From contig NZ_VHIQ01000001.1 of assembly GCF_006494535.1 (NCBI RefSeq), positions 312,736 through 376,735 of the forward strand: a stretch of DNA of 64,000 bases. Reading direction: 5' to 3'. Shown in pieces: positions 34,391-43,981 of this stretch; the stretch's first letter is position 1, and the number at the start of each line of letters is the position of its first letter. The stretch is from Paucihalobacter ruber. Lineage in GTDB: Bacteria; Bacteroidota; Bacteroidia; Flavobacteriales; Flavobacteriaceae. Below the pieces are notes generated by a model, which saw only the letters and a list, made by a program, of their open reading frames with translations, searched no databases and had not been told where the DNA came from. Made by a program: the position numbers and the translations under genes.

Positions 34391-36301
34391 TTAAGACAAA
34401 AATTGGTCTATTTCAAGTTGAAGTATTTCCCATTCTCCCATTAAATCAGCAAGTTGCCTTTTCTTATTGTGATAATTATCAAAATATTGCGGATTTGCAG
34501 CCACCTCTTCATACCTCAACAAAAGTTCTTGGTCCATTAGTTTTACTTCTTTTTCCAGGCTACTTATTTTAGCTTCAACGTTACTGAGTTTATTGTTAAG
34601 TGACTTTATTTTTTTCTGATCCCGATAGTCTTGTTTGTTATTTTCTTTTGGTTGTTGTGCATTAACTGTGCGCTTTTCGGCTTCTCTTAAATTTTGAAGA
34701 TTGCGCTGCTCGAGATAAAAATCTATATTACCTAAAAACTCTTTGATTTTATGGTCTTTAAACTCAAATACATTATCGGCCAATCCTTGTAAAAAATCAC
34801 GGTCGTGCGAGACTAAGATTAAAGTACCTTCAAATTTATTTAAGGCAGCCTTCAGGACATTTTTAGATTTGATATCAAGATGGTTTGTAGGCTCATCCAT
34901 GATTAACACATTAAACGGCTGTAGCATTAATTTTGCTAAAGCTAGTCTATTTCGCTCACCACCCGACAGTACTTTAACATACTTCTCTGCCTCATCGCCT
35001 CTAAACAAAAAAGAACCCAATATGTCTCTAACCTTACTTCGGTTGGTTTCGTTGGCGGCGTCTATCATCGTATCTAATACCGTTTTGTTACCGTCGAGAT
35101 ACTCAGCTTGGTTTTGCGCAAAGTATCCTATTTGAACGTTGTGACCTAATTTAAGCTCACCGTCGTGTTTAATTTCACCAACAATGATTTTGGCAAGTGT
35201 TGATTTTCCTTGTCCATTTTGTCCAACAAACGCTGTTTTGCTTCCTCTTTCGATTAATAAATTAACATTTTTAAGTACTTGTAAATCGCCATAACTTTTT
35301 GAAATGTTTTTTGCTTCAATCACCACTTTTCCCGGTGTTATTGATACCGGGAAATTTAGAGTCATAACACTGTTATCATCCTCATCAACCTCTATACGCT
35401 CAATTTTGTCCAGTTTTTTAATGAGTGATTGTGCCATTGAAGCCTTGCTGGCCTTGGCTCTAAACTTATCTATTAGTTTTTCGGTTTGTTGAATTTGCTT
35501 CTCCTGATTTTTTTGAGCGGCTAATTGCTGAGTTTTTAATTCGTTTCTAAGTTCCAAAAACTTGGAGTAAGGTTTGTTGTAATCGTAAATTCTGCCTAAT
35601 GAAATTTCAATGGTTCTGTTGGTTACATTGTCTAAAAACATCTTGTCGTGAGATACAATCACTACAGCTCCGGTATAATTTTTTAAAAAGCCTTCTAACC
35701 ATATGATCGATTCAATATCCAAATGGTTTGTGGGCTCATCTAGCAGTAACAAATCGTTGTTTTGAAGTAAGAGCTTGGCCAATTCGATACGCATGCGCCA
35801 TCCACCGGAAAAGGTATCGGTAATTTTGTTAAAATCTTCGCGTTTAAAACCTAAACCCATCAGCACTTTTTCGGTTTCGCCTTGATAGTTATAACCGCCT
35901 AAAATTTCGTACTGATGTTGAAAATCGTTAACGTCTATCATTAATTGATGGTAGGCATCGCTTTCGTAATCGGTACGTTCGGCCAGTTGGTGGTTTATCT
36001 CATCGAGTTTTGATTCAATAATTTTAATTTCGGTAAACGCCTGATAAGCTTCTTCTAAAACTGTGCGGCCCAAATCAAAATCAATGTCTTGTTTTAAAAA
36101 GCCAATTTTTAAGTCTTTATCGGCTGCTATTTGACCTGTATCGGGCTGTTGTTCTTTTGAGAGTATGCGAAGCATGGTAGATTTGCCTGCACCATTTTTC
36201 CCTATAAGACCCACGCAATCACCGGCCGATAATTTAAAAGTAATTTCTTCAAAGAGATATTCACCTTGAAATGATATGGACAAATTGTGGATGTTAAGCA
36301 T
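34391..36301 (-). CDS. ABC-F family ATPase (Uup/YheS-like)
   Basis: 636 residues with two ABC domains and no membrane segments. Domain 1: Walker A GKNGAGKS (about 36-43), signature FSGGWRMRIELA, Walker B LLLLDEPTNHLD. A charged linker of about 80 residues holds the P-site-tolerance motif region. Domain 2: Walker A GQNGQGKS, signature LSGGERNRLALA, Walker B VLIMDEPTNHLD. A C-terminal coiled coil (about 560-636) completes the Uup/YheS architecture. ABC-F proteins act on the ribosome to rescue or gate translation. It is followed after 70 bp by the RND operon on the same strand, but a separate promoter is likely there. Confidence 0.92.
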   Translation of the reverse strand: MLNIHNLSISFQGEYLFEEITFKLSAGDCVGLIGKNGAGKSTMLRILSKEQQPDTGQIAADKDLKIGFLKQDIDFDLGRTVLEEAYQAFTEIKIIESKLDEINHQLAERTDYESDAYHQLMIDVNDFQHQYEILGGYNYQGETEKVLMGLGFKREDFNKITDTFSGGWRMRIELAKLLLQNNDLLLLDEPTNHLDIESIIWLEGFLKNYTGAVVIVSHDKMFLDNVTNRTIEISLGRIYDYNKPYSKFLELRNELKTQQLAAQKNQEKQIQQTEKLIDKFRAKASKASMAQSLIKKLDKIERIEVDEDDNSVMTLNFPVSITPGKVVIEAKNISKSYGDLQVLKNVNLLIERGSKTAFVGQNGQGKSTLAKIIVGEIKHDGELKLGHNVQIGYFAQNQAEYLDGNKTVLDTMIDAANETNRSKVRDILGSFLFRGDEAEKYVKVLSGGERNRLALAKLMLQPFNVLIMDEPTNHLDIKSKNVLKAALNKFEGTLILVSHDRDFLQGLADNVFEFKDHKIKEFLGNIDFYLEQRNLQNLREAEKRTVNAQQPKENNKQDYRDQKKIKSLNNKLSNVEAKISSLEKEVKLMDQELLLRYEEVAANPQYFDNYHNKKRQLADLMGEWEILQLEIDQFLS

Positions 36302-36340
36302 AGTGTTACAAATGTTACCTAGAAATTCTTTTTTTAAAAT

Positions 36341-36348
36341 TAACTTTG
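36341..36348 (+). promoter_or_regulatory. Possible -7 element of DUF983 gene
   Basis: TAACTTTG matches the TAnnTTTG consensus 37 bp before the ATG of the DUF983 gene. The -33 region is weak (GTTACC), so confidence is moderate. Confidence 0.45.
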
Positions 36349-36385
36349 CCTCTCAAAAAAGAATTGCAAAACTACTGTTTTTAAA

Positions 36386-36796
36386 ATGATAAAAAAAGGA
36401 AGTAAACTCTACAGCATACTTTTTGGCGCTTGCCCTAAATGCCATCAAGAATCTATGTACATTAATCCGAATGCCTATAATTTGGTCGACACACTTAAAA
36501 TACACGAACGCTGTTCTCATTGCAACACACGATATAGGTTAGAACCTTCATTTTTTTACGGTTCTATGTACGTAAGTTATGGTGTTGGCGTGGCTTTTGC
36601 CGTTGCCGCATTTATTATTAGTTACGTATTTATCGGCACCAGTTTAACAACTGCCTTTTGGGCCATTGTTGGTACCTTGGTGGTTTTTATGCCTGTCATT
36701 ATGAGATTGTCCAGAAATATATGGATAAACTTATTTATGAGTTACGACCCTAATTTAGCCGACTCAAAAAATGATTCTAAACCTAAAAACGATTAA
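36386..36796 (+). CDS. DUF983 membrane protein with zinc-ribbon
   Basis: 136 residues. CPKC near residue 18 and CSHC near residue 51 form a zinc-ribbon-like pair. The family block RLEPSFFYGSMYVSYGVG is followed by two membrane helices (about 66-90 and 95-115). It matches DUF983, whose function is unknown. Its last 14 bases overlap the end of the convergent FAD oxidoreductase gene. Confidence 0.85.
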   Translation: MIKKGSKLYSILFGACPKCHQESMYINPNAYNLVDTLKIHERCSHCNTRYRLEPSFFYGSMYVSYGVGVAFAVAAFIISYVFIGTSLTTAFWAIVGTLVVFMPVIMRLSRNIWINLFMSYDPNLADSKNDSKPKND

Positions 36797-37820
36797 TATT
36801 TATTTCATCCGGTAAAGGTTTACCGTTTTCAATAAATTCAAAAAGTGCTTTGGCTATATAAGGCGCTATCATAACGCCACGTGTACCCAAACCATTTAAA
36901 ACAAATATATTTTTGTAGTCTGAGTGTGCACCAACCAGCGGTCGTCTATCTACTGTAGTTGGCCTGACGCCTGCCCGATGGTTAACAACTTCAAATGGCA
37001 GCTTCACAAACTGCTTGAGTTTTTTTATGAGTTCCTCCTTACCGTCATCAGTAGGCAAGTTTGTCTTATCGTGCCAGTTATAGGTGGCACCTACATAATA
37101 TCTTTGGTTACCTAACGGAAGTAAAAATACCGAAGACTTAACCGCGACTTCTATGTCTAAATCTGGAATTTCAACTTCTAACACTTCACCTTTGGTTCCG
37201 TTTAAAGGAATGTTTTTAAAAAACGGATTTTGTTTAACACCAAAGCCTTCAGCGAAGACAATATATTTGGATTGAAGATTATTGTAATTTAAGTTCTTCT
37301 GATGAACAACCAAGTTATGATAGTTGAAACGTTCATCTATTAAAAGATTGTTTTTTTTAAGAAATCTTAAGTATTTATCAATCAACACATCAGTATCTAC
37401 ACGACCACCATATAGAACCTCACCAAATCCGAACGGAGCATCAATACCCGGGATATTTTCTTTTATAATAATTTCTGAAAGAAATGGTTTTAAAGCAGGA
37501 TTATCGCTGGCGTTAAACCAGTTGTTTTGTTCTTCAATTGAAGTAAAACGTCTTAAAATTGGTAGTTTATAATCGATTTTAACCTTTAAAAGTTGTTCCA
37601 ATTCTGCGTAGTGAGGTATGGCCAAATCCAGTTGTACCTGTGCTTCCCAAACTTCAGTAAATCGTTTTAGTGTAACAGGATTATATAACCCGGCCGCCAC
37701 AATAGACGATTGTTGTGACTGATCATTAAACACGGCAAAGCTTTTGTTTTGTTTTCTCAGCAACTCACAAAATGCAATTCCTGCAAGGCCGCAACCGACA
37801 ACAAGATAGTCTAATTTCAT
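36783..37820 (-). CDS. FAD-dependent oxidoreductase (DAO family)
   Basis: 345 residues from the ATG at 37820, which puts the dinucleotide-binding strand at the N-terminus (MKLDYLVVGCGLAGIAFCEL, GxGxxG). A 12-codon extension upstream is unlikely because it reads into the preceding terminator region. The C-terminal block GVRPTTVDRRPLVGAHSD and NGLGTRGVMIAPYIAKAL is the typical second FAD contact of D-amino-acid-oxidase-like enzymes such as ThiO/DadA/SoxA. Substrate is not determined. It stands right after gldN, beyond the gld terminator. Confidence 0.85.
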   Translation of the reverse strand: MKLDYLVVGCGLAGIAFCELLRKQNKSFAVFNDQSQQSSIVAAGLYNPVTLKRFTEVWEAQVQLDLAIPHYAELEQLLKVKIDYKLPILRRFTSIEEQNNWFNASDNPALKPFLSEIIIKENIPGIDAPFGFGEVLYGGRVDTDVLIDKYLRFLKKNNLLIDERFNYHNLVVHQKNLNYNNLQSKYIVFAEGFGVKQNPFFKNIPLNGTKGEVLEVEIPDLDIEVAVKSSVFLLPLGNQRYYVGATYNWHDKTNLPTDDGKEELIKKLKQFVKLPFEVVNHRAGVRPTTVDRRPLVGAHSDYKNIFVLNGLGTRGVMIAPYIAKALFEFIENGKPLPDEININRF

Positions 37821-37824
37821 TAAG

Positions 37825-37857
37825 CAAAAATAAGTGATAGCTATAACATAATACAAA
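37825..37857 (-). promoter_or_regulatory. Candidate promoter overlapping gld terminator
   Basis: Minus-strand TTTG (37857-37854), 21 bases, TATTTTTG (37832-37825). The TTTG lies in the T-tract end of the gldN terminator, and the -7 element ends 4 bp before the oxidoreductase start codon, so the message would be leaderless or nearly so. Confidence 0.4.
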
Positions 37858-37858
37858 A

Positions 37859-37884
37859 AAACGTCTGCCGGATGGCAGACGTTT
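37859..37884 (-). terminator. Terminator of gldKLMN operon
   Basis: A perfect 11-bp stem AAACGTCTGCC / GGCAGACGTTT with a 4-base loop, followed on the minus strand by a run of seven Ts. It is the strongest terminator in this part of the window and lies 35 bp after the gldN stop. Confidence 0.9.
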
Positions 37885-37918
37885 GATCAAAATTTATTTA
37901 TTATGAAAAATAGTAGTC

Positions 37919-38845
37919 TTAATAAGACCACATGTCTTGTTCAAAGTTTCTTATTTTTTCTTTGATACGCTCAGACTCCAACAACTGCATTAGTGCATTA
38001 TCTGTTACATATTCGCTCACTTCTCTATCGCCTTGCACGTTTTCTTCCTTATACATGTAGGCATTAAAACGTCTTGAATTTAACAAATGGTCGAAAGAAA
38101 TAGGCATTGCGCTATTTTTATTGTTAAATGCTTTAGCAGTATGTAATACGTCTCTTGCCTCAGGATAAAATACCCAAAATAACGGAATTGGTTTTCTGTT
38201 TTCAGGATTATCTGAATTTTTAAATTGGGCTTCAGGAGCTGTCGGTGCAACAGCTAATAAGCGATATTTCATCTCGGCCTGACGCTTGTCGAAGTACCAT
38301 AATCCTTTTATTAGATATTCTGTGATATCAGCAGGGGTTATACGCTCAACAATCATGTATTCTTCAGGCAATAACGACGGATCTTCTTCCAATTGGAAAT
38401 CAGAAATGCTGTTTGAGTTGAGATAATTTATACCCTCATCAGTAATTGCTGAATAACTCATTGCCGTTTCAATTTCTTTCAGACTTCGCGTTTCTCTAAA
38501 GTAAGAATCGGCGTAAACCTGAGGAATGTCTCCAGTTTGAATGGCATTATAAAGCACTTCGAATAAAGGCTTTCGATCATCGCCTAAATTGGTTTCAATT
38601 GGATACAGCAACGGAAAATTAACTCTTTCGTCTAATACAATTTTCTCCCAAACCATCTTAGAAAATAAAATGTCTCGGTCGTCAACATATCCATATTCTA
38701 GAGGCTCATCATTATCCAGAAGTAACTGTGCTTCAGTTTTTAAACCAATTTCCTCTGGAATTTTAGCATTTAGCAAGTTGGCTTGGCTGTAAGAAATTGC
38801 AGCAGCACAACAAAAAATTCCGGTTAAGATTTTATTTAAGTTCAT
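37919..38845 (-). CDS. gldN: Gliding motility/T9SS ring protein GldN
   Basis: 308 residues with a signal peptide ending near residue 20 (AISYSQ). Family features are the early YGYVDDRDILFSKMVWE block, NFPLLYPIET and the late MPISFDHLLNSRRFNAYMYKEEN. GldN (PorN) forms, with the lipoprotein GldK, the periplasmic ring beneath the outer membrane in the type IX secretion system. It is the last gene of the gldKLMN operon, 33 bp after gldM, and ends in a strong terminator. Confidence 0.95.
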   Translation of the reverse strand: MNLNKILTGIFCCAAAISYSQANLLNAKIPEEIGLKTEAQLLLDNDEPLEYGYVDDRDILFSKMVWEKIVLDERVNFPLLYPIETNLGDDRKPLFEVLYNAIQTGDIPQVYADSYFRETRSLKEIETAMSYSAITDEGINYLNSNSISDFQLEEDPSLLPEEYMIVERITPADITEYLIKGLWYFDKRQAEMKYRLLAVAPTAPEAQFKNSDNPENRKPIPLFWVFYPEARDVLHTAKAFNNKNSAMPISFDHLLNSRRFNAYMYKEENVQGDREVSEYVTDNALMQLLESERIKEKIRNFEQDMWSY

Positions 38846-38878
38846 GACTTGGTGTTTTATTATATTAGTTTAGAACAA

Positions 38879-40465
38879 TTAGTCTGTTAATTCAATAATA
38901 ATTGGTGCAACTTCCTTTAACCTGTAACTATCATTACCAATTATTTTGGCTTGGATATTTAAGATTTGAACGGCGTCACCTCTTCTGGCGCGACCTAAGG
39001 CAGACTTAGCAGCATCATTAAGTTTAGTACCATTCACGTTAACGGTTGGCTGTCCGGGAACTTTAACACTAAATGAAGTAACCTGAATTGGTAAATCAAA
39101 ATCAAAGTCTTCTAATTTAGCATCAATAGTACCAATTTCAACATTACGTCTTGGTAATTTCATAACGCCAGACTTTCCAATTAAAGATCCTGTTGGTTTT
39201 GGAATATCTTTAATTCTGTAGGTTTTTCTGTCGTTCACCGGTGAACCATCATCAAGAGTAGCGGTTACATTTATTGTAACATCACCACCTGCGCCTGGCA
39301 TCATTTCGTATTTACCGTCACCCACTTTTCTTAAACCTGGAGCTGTAGCGTTTACTTTATTATCAGGCACACCTGCAAAAGAGATGGTCATTGGGTTAAC
39401 AACACCACGATAAACTACATTCATCTTATCAGCTGAAATAGTAGCAGAGTTAGGTCTTGGTACCACCACATAATTACCTTTGATTGAAATTGGTAATTCT
39501 TTACCATCTTCAAGGAATGTAAATTCACCTTCAATTTCGTGTTCACCTACGTTACCAACAGTAAAATCTAATCTGGCTGCACCGTTTTCATCAATAGCAT
39601 TCGTTAAATTTATTTCTCTGTTGTTTACTACAAGTTTGGTTGGAGTAACGTTAGCATATTTACCTAATACTACTTTGCCTTGAAATTTTTCACCGGCAAA
39701 GAAGGCCGATTTATCAGCAATAACAATAGCTTCATAGTTTTTAAGTGAGACCGCTTCATCTAAAGTGTTCCCTAAAAACACGTTATACATATTAGTTTCT
39801 GTGGCCTTCACATCATTTTGCATAGCTGTAAGCTTGGTATATGATGCTATAGCAGGAAAACCTTTGAAATGATAATCTAACCACATTTTTTTGGTGCCTT
39901 CGTTATCTACAACGTCCTCTGTATTAAAACGTTTTTCAAGAGTTTCAAGAGCGCGAATATACTTTACGTCATCACCAATAATATTTTTGATGTCTTGCTT
40001 GTATTTGTTTACAGCGGCCATAAAAGCTTCACCACTTAACTCTCCTTGTTTGGTTAATCTATCACCGGTAAACCAAAGTTCATCAAGAATATCAGTTTTA
40101 TCCATTGATTCAAAAGGATACATCCCTGTTTTTGGATCAATTTCATATTTACCTTCTGCTATAATACCTTGTTTTTTTACTTTTTCAATGTATTTAAAAA
40201 AGTCTTCTGAAACTTTACTTATTTGCTCTGCCTTCTCAAAAGCAGATTTAAACTCGTTGGGCTTTTCATCGGCCTTCTGTTTCAGTCCGTCTAATAAATT
40301 GGTATTGGTAACCTCAGCCATTTCATTGGCATCTTTGAATTTAGCATCCATTAAACCGAATGCAGACAATACCTCTTTACTCATGTTCATAGCCATCATT
40401 GCGATGAAGACCAGATACATTAAGTTAATCATTTTCTGCCTTGCAGATAATTTTCCTCCTGCCAT
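38879..40465 (-). CDS. gldM: T9SS motor protein GldM
   Basis: 528 residues. One N-terminal membrane helix (MINLMYLVFIAMMAMNMS, about 11-30) anchors a large periplasmic part of helical bundle then Ig-like domains (e.g. FSVKVPGQPTVNVNGT near the C-terminus). It matches GldM/PorM. With GldL it forms the proton-driven rotary motor of gliding and T9SS secretion. It lies 48 bp after gldL and 33 bp before gldN. Confidence 0.96.
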   Translation of the reverse strand: MAGGKLSARQKMINLMYLVFIAMMAMNMSKEVLSAFGLMDAKFKDANEMAEVTNTNLLDGLKQKADEKPNEFKSAFEKAEQISKVSEDFFKYIEKVKKQGIIAEGKYEIDPKTGMYPFESMDKTDILDELWFTGDRLTKQGELSGEAFMAAVNKYKQDIKNIIGDDVKYIRALETLEKRFNTEDVVDNEGTKKMWLDYHFKGFPAIASYTKLTAMQNDVKATETNMYNVFLGNTLDEAVSLKNYEAIVIADKSAFFAGEKFQGKVVLGKYANVTPTKLVVNNREINLTNAIDENGAARLDFTVGNVGEHEIEGEFTFLEDGKELPISIKGNYVVVPRPNSATISADKMNVVYRGVVNPMTISFAGVPDNKVNATAPGLRKVGDGKYEMMPGAGGDVTINVTATLDDGSPVNDRKTYRIKDIPKPTGSLIGKSGVMKLPRRNVEIGTIDAKLEDFDFDLPIQVTSFSVKVPGQPTVNVNGTKLNDAAKSALGRARRGDAVQILNIQAKIIGNDSYRLKEVAPIIIELTD

Positions 40466-40513
40466 GTCTAAATAGTTTTAGTTAATTGTTAATTATTAAT
40501 TAGCATTAACTAA

Positions 40514-41149
40514 TTAGTTTTTAGTACTCATTGCAGATAGCATGCCACCGTATACACCGTTAAGTGAAGACAAGTTAGATGCTAACGATTTCATTTGTTC
40601 TTTTAGCTTTGCAGCATTTTCAATAGCTTCTTCGTTAACAGTTGCTTGGCGATTAACACTTTCTAATTGCACTTTATACAAGCTGTTTAATGATTCCATT
40701 TGAGCTGCGGCTAAAGATAACTCCTCGCCGTATTTTTTGGTAGCTGCCATTGAATCGGCTGTGGGGCTTAAACTGCGGGCAGCATCTTCGAAATTTTTGA
40801 TACCTTCACCAAGGCTAGATAGCAATTCGCTGTCTATTTTAGCCTCTTTTAATAGATTATCTAATTTTTTAGATAATAAACCCTCTGCATCCTGAGGTTC
40901 TTCTTTTTTCTTTCTAGCAGAAGTCTCTCCTCCTGCTAATTCGGGGTAAACCAAGGACCAATCTAAATCTGATTGTTGTTTTTCGAAAGCAGAGTATGTA
41001 AATACCAATGCTTCTACGATCATACCAATGGTTAGAATCTCTGAACCAAAAGGCCAGTGTTGAATTTTAAACAAAGCACCAACAATTACAATTGCTGCTC
41101 CTAAGCCGTAGACCATGTTAGTTAAAGTCATTTTACCTTTTTGTGCCAT
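40514..41149 (-). CDS. gldL: T9SS motor protein GldL
   Basis: 211 residues. Two membrane helices form a hairpin: about 10-27 (NMVYGLGAAIVIVGALF) and 36-56 (SEILTIGMIVEALVFTYSA). Glu46 in GMIVEAL corresponds by position to the conserved membrane glutamate needed for proton coupling in GldL, and FKIQHWPFGSE between the helices is the family loop. A cytoplasmic helical tail follows. Partner of GldM in the inner-membrane motor. Confidence 0.95.
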   Translation of the reverse strand: MAQKGKMTLTNMVYGLGAAIVIVGALFKIQHWPFGSEILTIGMIVEALVFTYSAFEKQQSDLDWSLVYPELAGGETSARKKKEEPQDAEGLLSKKLDNLLKEAKIDSELLSSLGEGIKNFEDAARSLSPTADSMAATKKYGEELSLAAAQMESLNSLYKVQLESVNRQATVNEEAIENAAKLKEQMKSLASNLSSLNGVYGGMLSAMSTKN

Positions 41150-41235
41150 AATTTTAGTTTTTAATGTTAAGTTATAAAACTTAAGTAGGTTAATAATTAG
41201 TTGTTTAGTTAAATTTATTTTTGTTTATAAATCTC

Positions 41236-42603
41236 TTAATTGGTTGCTGCATTTTTGGTTATTTCAGTTCCCATATAGTCTTGAACCGTTCTAAAACCAA
41301 TGTAGCTTCTTGCTGAATCTGCATATTCATAATCTCTGGTGCTCACCTGTAAAAAGTAAGCTACATCCTTCCAAGAGCCACCACGAACCACCTTGCGGTT
41401 ATTTTCCTTGTCGTTAACACTCGGATTAATGGTAGAGAAGTACTCGTAAGAATTGGGATCGTAAGAGGCATTTACCCATTCAGAAACATTACCGGCCATG
41501 TTGTATAGATTGAAATCATTGGGGTCGTAAGATTTCGCCTCAACCGTATACAGCGCCTGATCTGCAGCGTAGTCTCCACGCAGAGGTTTAAAGTTAGCCA
41601 TAAAACAACCACGGTCATTTTTAGCATATGGACCACCCCATGGGAAAGTTGCCCCCTGGAGTCCACCACGTGCTGCGTATTCCCATTCAGCTTCCGAAGG
41701 TAATCTATACTTATTTACAGGGTGCTTACCTTTACTTTTTCTATAGCCACTGTGATACAATGTTCTCCACTGACAGAAAGCGTTGGCTTGTTTCCAACTT
41801 ACACCAACTACCGGGTAATCGCCATAAGCTTCATGCCAGAAATAGTCGTTATGCATTGGTTCGTTGTAAGAATAAGCAAAATCGCGAATCCAAACTGTTG
41901 TATCAGGATAAATCTCTACATCTTCCTGAGTAATAAAATCAGAACGTTTTAAGTTTTTATTCTTCGCAGCAGCTTCTATATCCATATTGGTATATCTAAA
42001 CTTGAACTGCTTAACGTTCCAAGTGCGCACGCCATTATATGATTCTTCAATAGGTAAATACATAGAATCCATAACCTCTGCGTAATACTCATCAGGGTAA
42101 TCGTCTGTTTTGAAAATTAATTTAGCATTTTTATTGATTTTTCTGCCTTCATAATCCACTGAGAAAGAATAGTAATTATCATACATATACTTTTCATAGA
42201 CATTCATATTGTCTGGATCGGCATCTAAAAATGCATATTCCCCGGTATCACCATTTCCTGGTGTTAAACCGTAATCGTCAGCTATAATTGCTAACTTTCT
42301 TCTAATAGTGGAATCTCTAACCCATTCAACGAATTGCCTGTATTCGCTGTTGGTTATTTCTGTTTCGTCCATGTAAAAGGCTCTAACAGTTACCGTCTTT
42401 GTTGGTGCATCGTTAACACCGGCTAAATCATCGTCTGATTTACCCATGATAAAAGCGCCACCAGGTACAAGGGTCATCCCATATGGTTTTTCAGGATGCC
42501 ATCTTTTTCCTTTAACGCCTACTAATTGGCCGCGGTCTCCGGAGTTACATCCGGTTATAAAGGCGGCTACCGTAATAAGTAAGACAAGCTTTTTCATATT
42601 CAT
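41236..42603 (-). CDS. gldK: T9SS lipoprotein GldK
   Basis: 455 residues; an equally good ATG lies two codons downstream. The lipoprotein signal ends LLITVAAFITGCNS (Cys near residue 19). The body is a formylglycine-generating-enzyme/sulfatase-modifying-factor-like domain: YGMTLVPGGAFIMGKSDDD at the start, RLPSEAEWEYAARGG, YNMAGNVSEWVNASYD and VVRGGSWKD. In GldK this fold is structural (ring with GldN), not catalytic. First gene of gldKLMN. A near-consensus TATGTTTA lies upstream on the minus strand near 42650. Confidence 0.95.
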   Translation of the reverse strand: MNMKKLVLLITVAAFITGCNSGDRGQLVGVKGKRWHPEKPYGMTLVPGGAFIMGKSDDDLAGVNDAPTKTVTVRAFYMDETEITNSEYRQFVEWVRDSTIRRKLAIIADDYGLTPGNGDTGEYAFLDADPDNMNVYEKYMYDNYYSFSVDYEGRKINKNAKLIFKTDDYPDEYYAEVMDSMYLPIEESYNGVRTWNVKQFKFRYTNMDIEAAAKNKNLKRSDFITQEDVEIYPDTTVWIRDFAYSYNEPMHNDYFWHEAYGDYPVVGVSWKQANAFCQWRTLYHSGYRKSKGKHPVNKYRLPSEAEWEYAARGGLQGATFPWGGPYAKNDRGCFMANFKPLRGDYAADQALYTVEAKSYDPNDFNLYNMAGNVSEWVNASYDPNSYEYFSTINPSVNDKENNRKVVRGGSWKDVAYFLQVSTRDYEYADSARSYIGFRTVQDYMGTEITKNAATN

Positions 42604-42763
42604 AATAAACTCGAGGTTAAATTAGTTGTATCTCATTAAGAGGGTGTAAACATATCTATATATTTTCAATTACACAACTTTTTTTCTATTTTTTTTGCAT
42701 TTCATCTTAAAAATAGTGCATTTTATCGATGAAATTCATGCTGAGAAAAGTTAAATTGCATGT

Positions 42764-43924
42764 TTAGAGACTGTTCTTTTTATATGCTTTATACCATCTT
42801 TCAGGGATGTTTCCGTGGGTTGCATTCACATAATCCTGATGCATGCAAGGTAATAACGTGTGCTTTTTCAATTTATTATTAATATCAGGAAGAAATGGGA
42901 TTTCAATCCACCACCTGCCGGTCTTTATACTCTTATAAAATATAAGTTCATCATCCTCGACCAAAACATTATACTTTTGAAAGTAATTGTTATTTGAAAA
43001 ATCGTCGTCTTTCACACGGCAGTTAACACCTTCAATGAAGTACCAAACGGCTTGCGCCATGAACATACCGGTTAAGAGATTTTCAGATTTATATTCGAAT
43101 ATTCCAAAAGCTCTTACTTTATTACTAATTCCGGCATACCTTGAAATGGCACAAATTTGCTGACCGTCAAAACCATTTGGTGAATGGTGTTGCTTAATTC
43201 CAATTTCTGAAGCTTTTATGGATTTGAGATCTATTCCTACAATACTGGCGTCTCTCATTACGGGTTCAACTAACTGAAGGTTGGATGTTATTTCTCCTAA
43301 ACGATAAGCATCGAAATAGAGTTTTTCCATTAAATCTATTTCTTCCTGCGAATTGAAATAAGTTTGATAACCAAGAACACTATAATTAAATAAATTGTAA
43401 GGTTGATCGAGAATTATTTTACCTAGATAACTACTATTATTAATTGGCAAATTAGAGTCGCCCAAATCAAAATGGGTATCAACATTAACCAAATTGACCA
43501 TAGGAACTACGTTATCAAACGCTCTATAAATAGGATATAACAAATCCTGACTCCCACCTATAACAATTGGGATAATAGTTTTTTCTATTAGGATATTAAT
43601 AACGGTTTTTAGTGCGAAATAAGTGTCTTCAACTGTTTCACCTTGTTTGATGTCTCCCAAATCGGCAGTTTGTAAATGCCAGTTTCCCGGATAAAGCTGA
43701 TATAAAGATGCTCTAAAAGCATCGAATTTGATGGTTTCGTTTAAATAATTAACGTCATTTCTGTTTTCGCAAACACCAATAATCGCAAGTTTAACACCTT
43801 CTAAATCTGGAATACCTTCTCGTTTGGTGTGAAGTCTGCATTTTTTTCCAAAAGATTGCTTAGAGTTGAGTTCGTTTTGTGCTAAAACAAATTCGGATAC
43901 AGGAGATAAAAAATCAAAATTCAT
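42764..43924 (-). CDS. Ureohydrolase-fold (arginase/formimidoylglutamase-like) protein, altered metal site
   Basis: 386 residues from the ATG at 43924; a 15-codon extension is open but adds nothing conserved. The fold is that of the arginase/agmatinase/formimidoylglutamase family. The first metal motif, normally GGDHS, reads GGSQD (123-127), so the His ligand is replaced by Gln. The second, D-x-H-x-D, is kept (D149, H151, D153). The third, usually D-x-D, reads D232-L-K234. Two ligands of the dimanganese site are therefore changed, and normal hydrolysis is doubtful. The gene lies between topA and gldK, 57 bp after topA on the same strand. It may be a non-catalytic or repurposed family member. 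Confidence 0.75.
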   Translation of the reverse strand: MNFDFLSPVSEFVLAQNELNSKQSFGKKCRLHTKREGIPDLEGVKLAIIGVCENRNDVNYLNETIKFDAFRASLYQLYPGNWHLQTADLGDIKQGETVEDTYFALKTVINILIEKTIIPIVIGGSQDLLYPIYRAFDNVVPMVNLVNVDTHFDLGDSNLPINNSSYLGKIILDQPYNLFNYSVLGYQTYFNSQEEIDLMEKLYFDAYRLGEITSNLQLVEPVMRDASIVGIDLKSIKASEIGIKQHHSPNGFDGQQICAISRYAGISNKVRAFGIFEYKSENLLTGMFMAQAVWYFIEGVNCRVKDDDFSNNNYFQKYNVLVEDDELIFYKSIKTGRWWIEIPFLPDINNKLKKHTLLPCMHQDYVNATHGNIPERWYKAYKKNSL

Positions 43925-43981
43925 ATAATTATGAAGGAAACTTTTAATGTAGTTTCCAAAGTTATACAAAATTTTGTGTTT

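Noticed and set aside
41236-42603. GldK as the sulfatase-maturing formylglycine-generating enzyme for the sulfatases in the window
   Set aside because: It has the same fold but is the T9SS lipoprotein encoded with gldLMN. The real maturase must be elsewhere.
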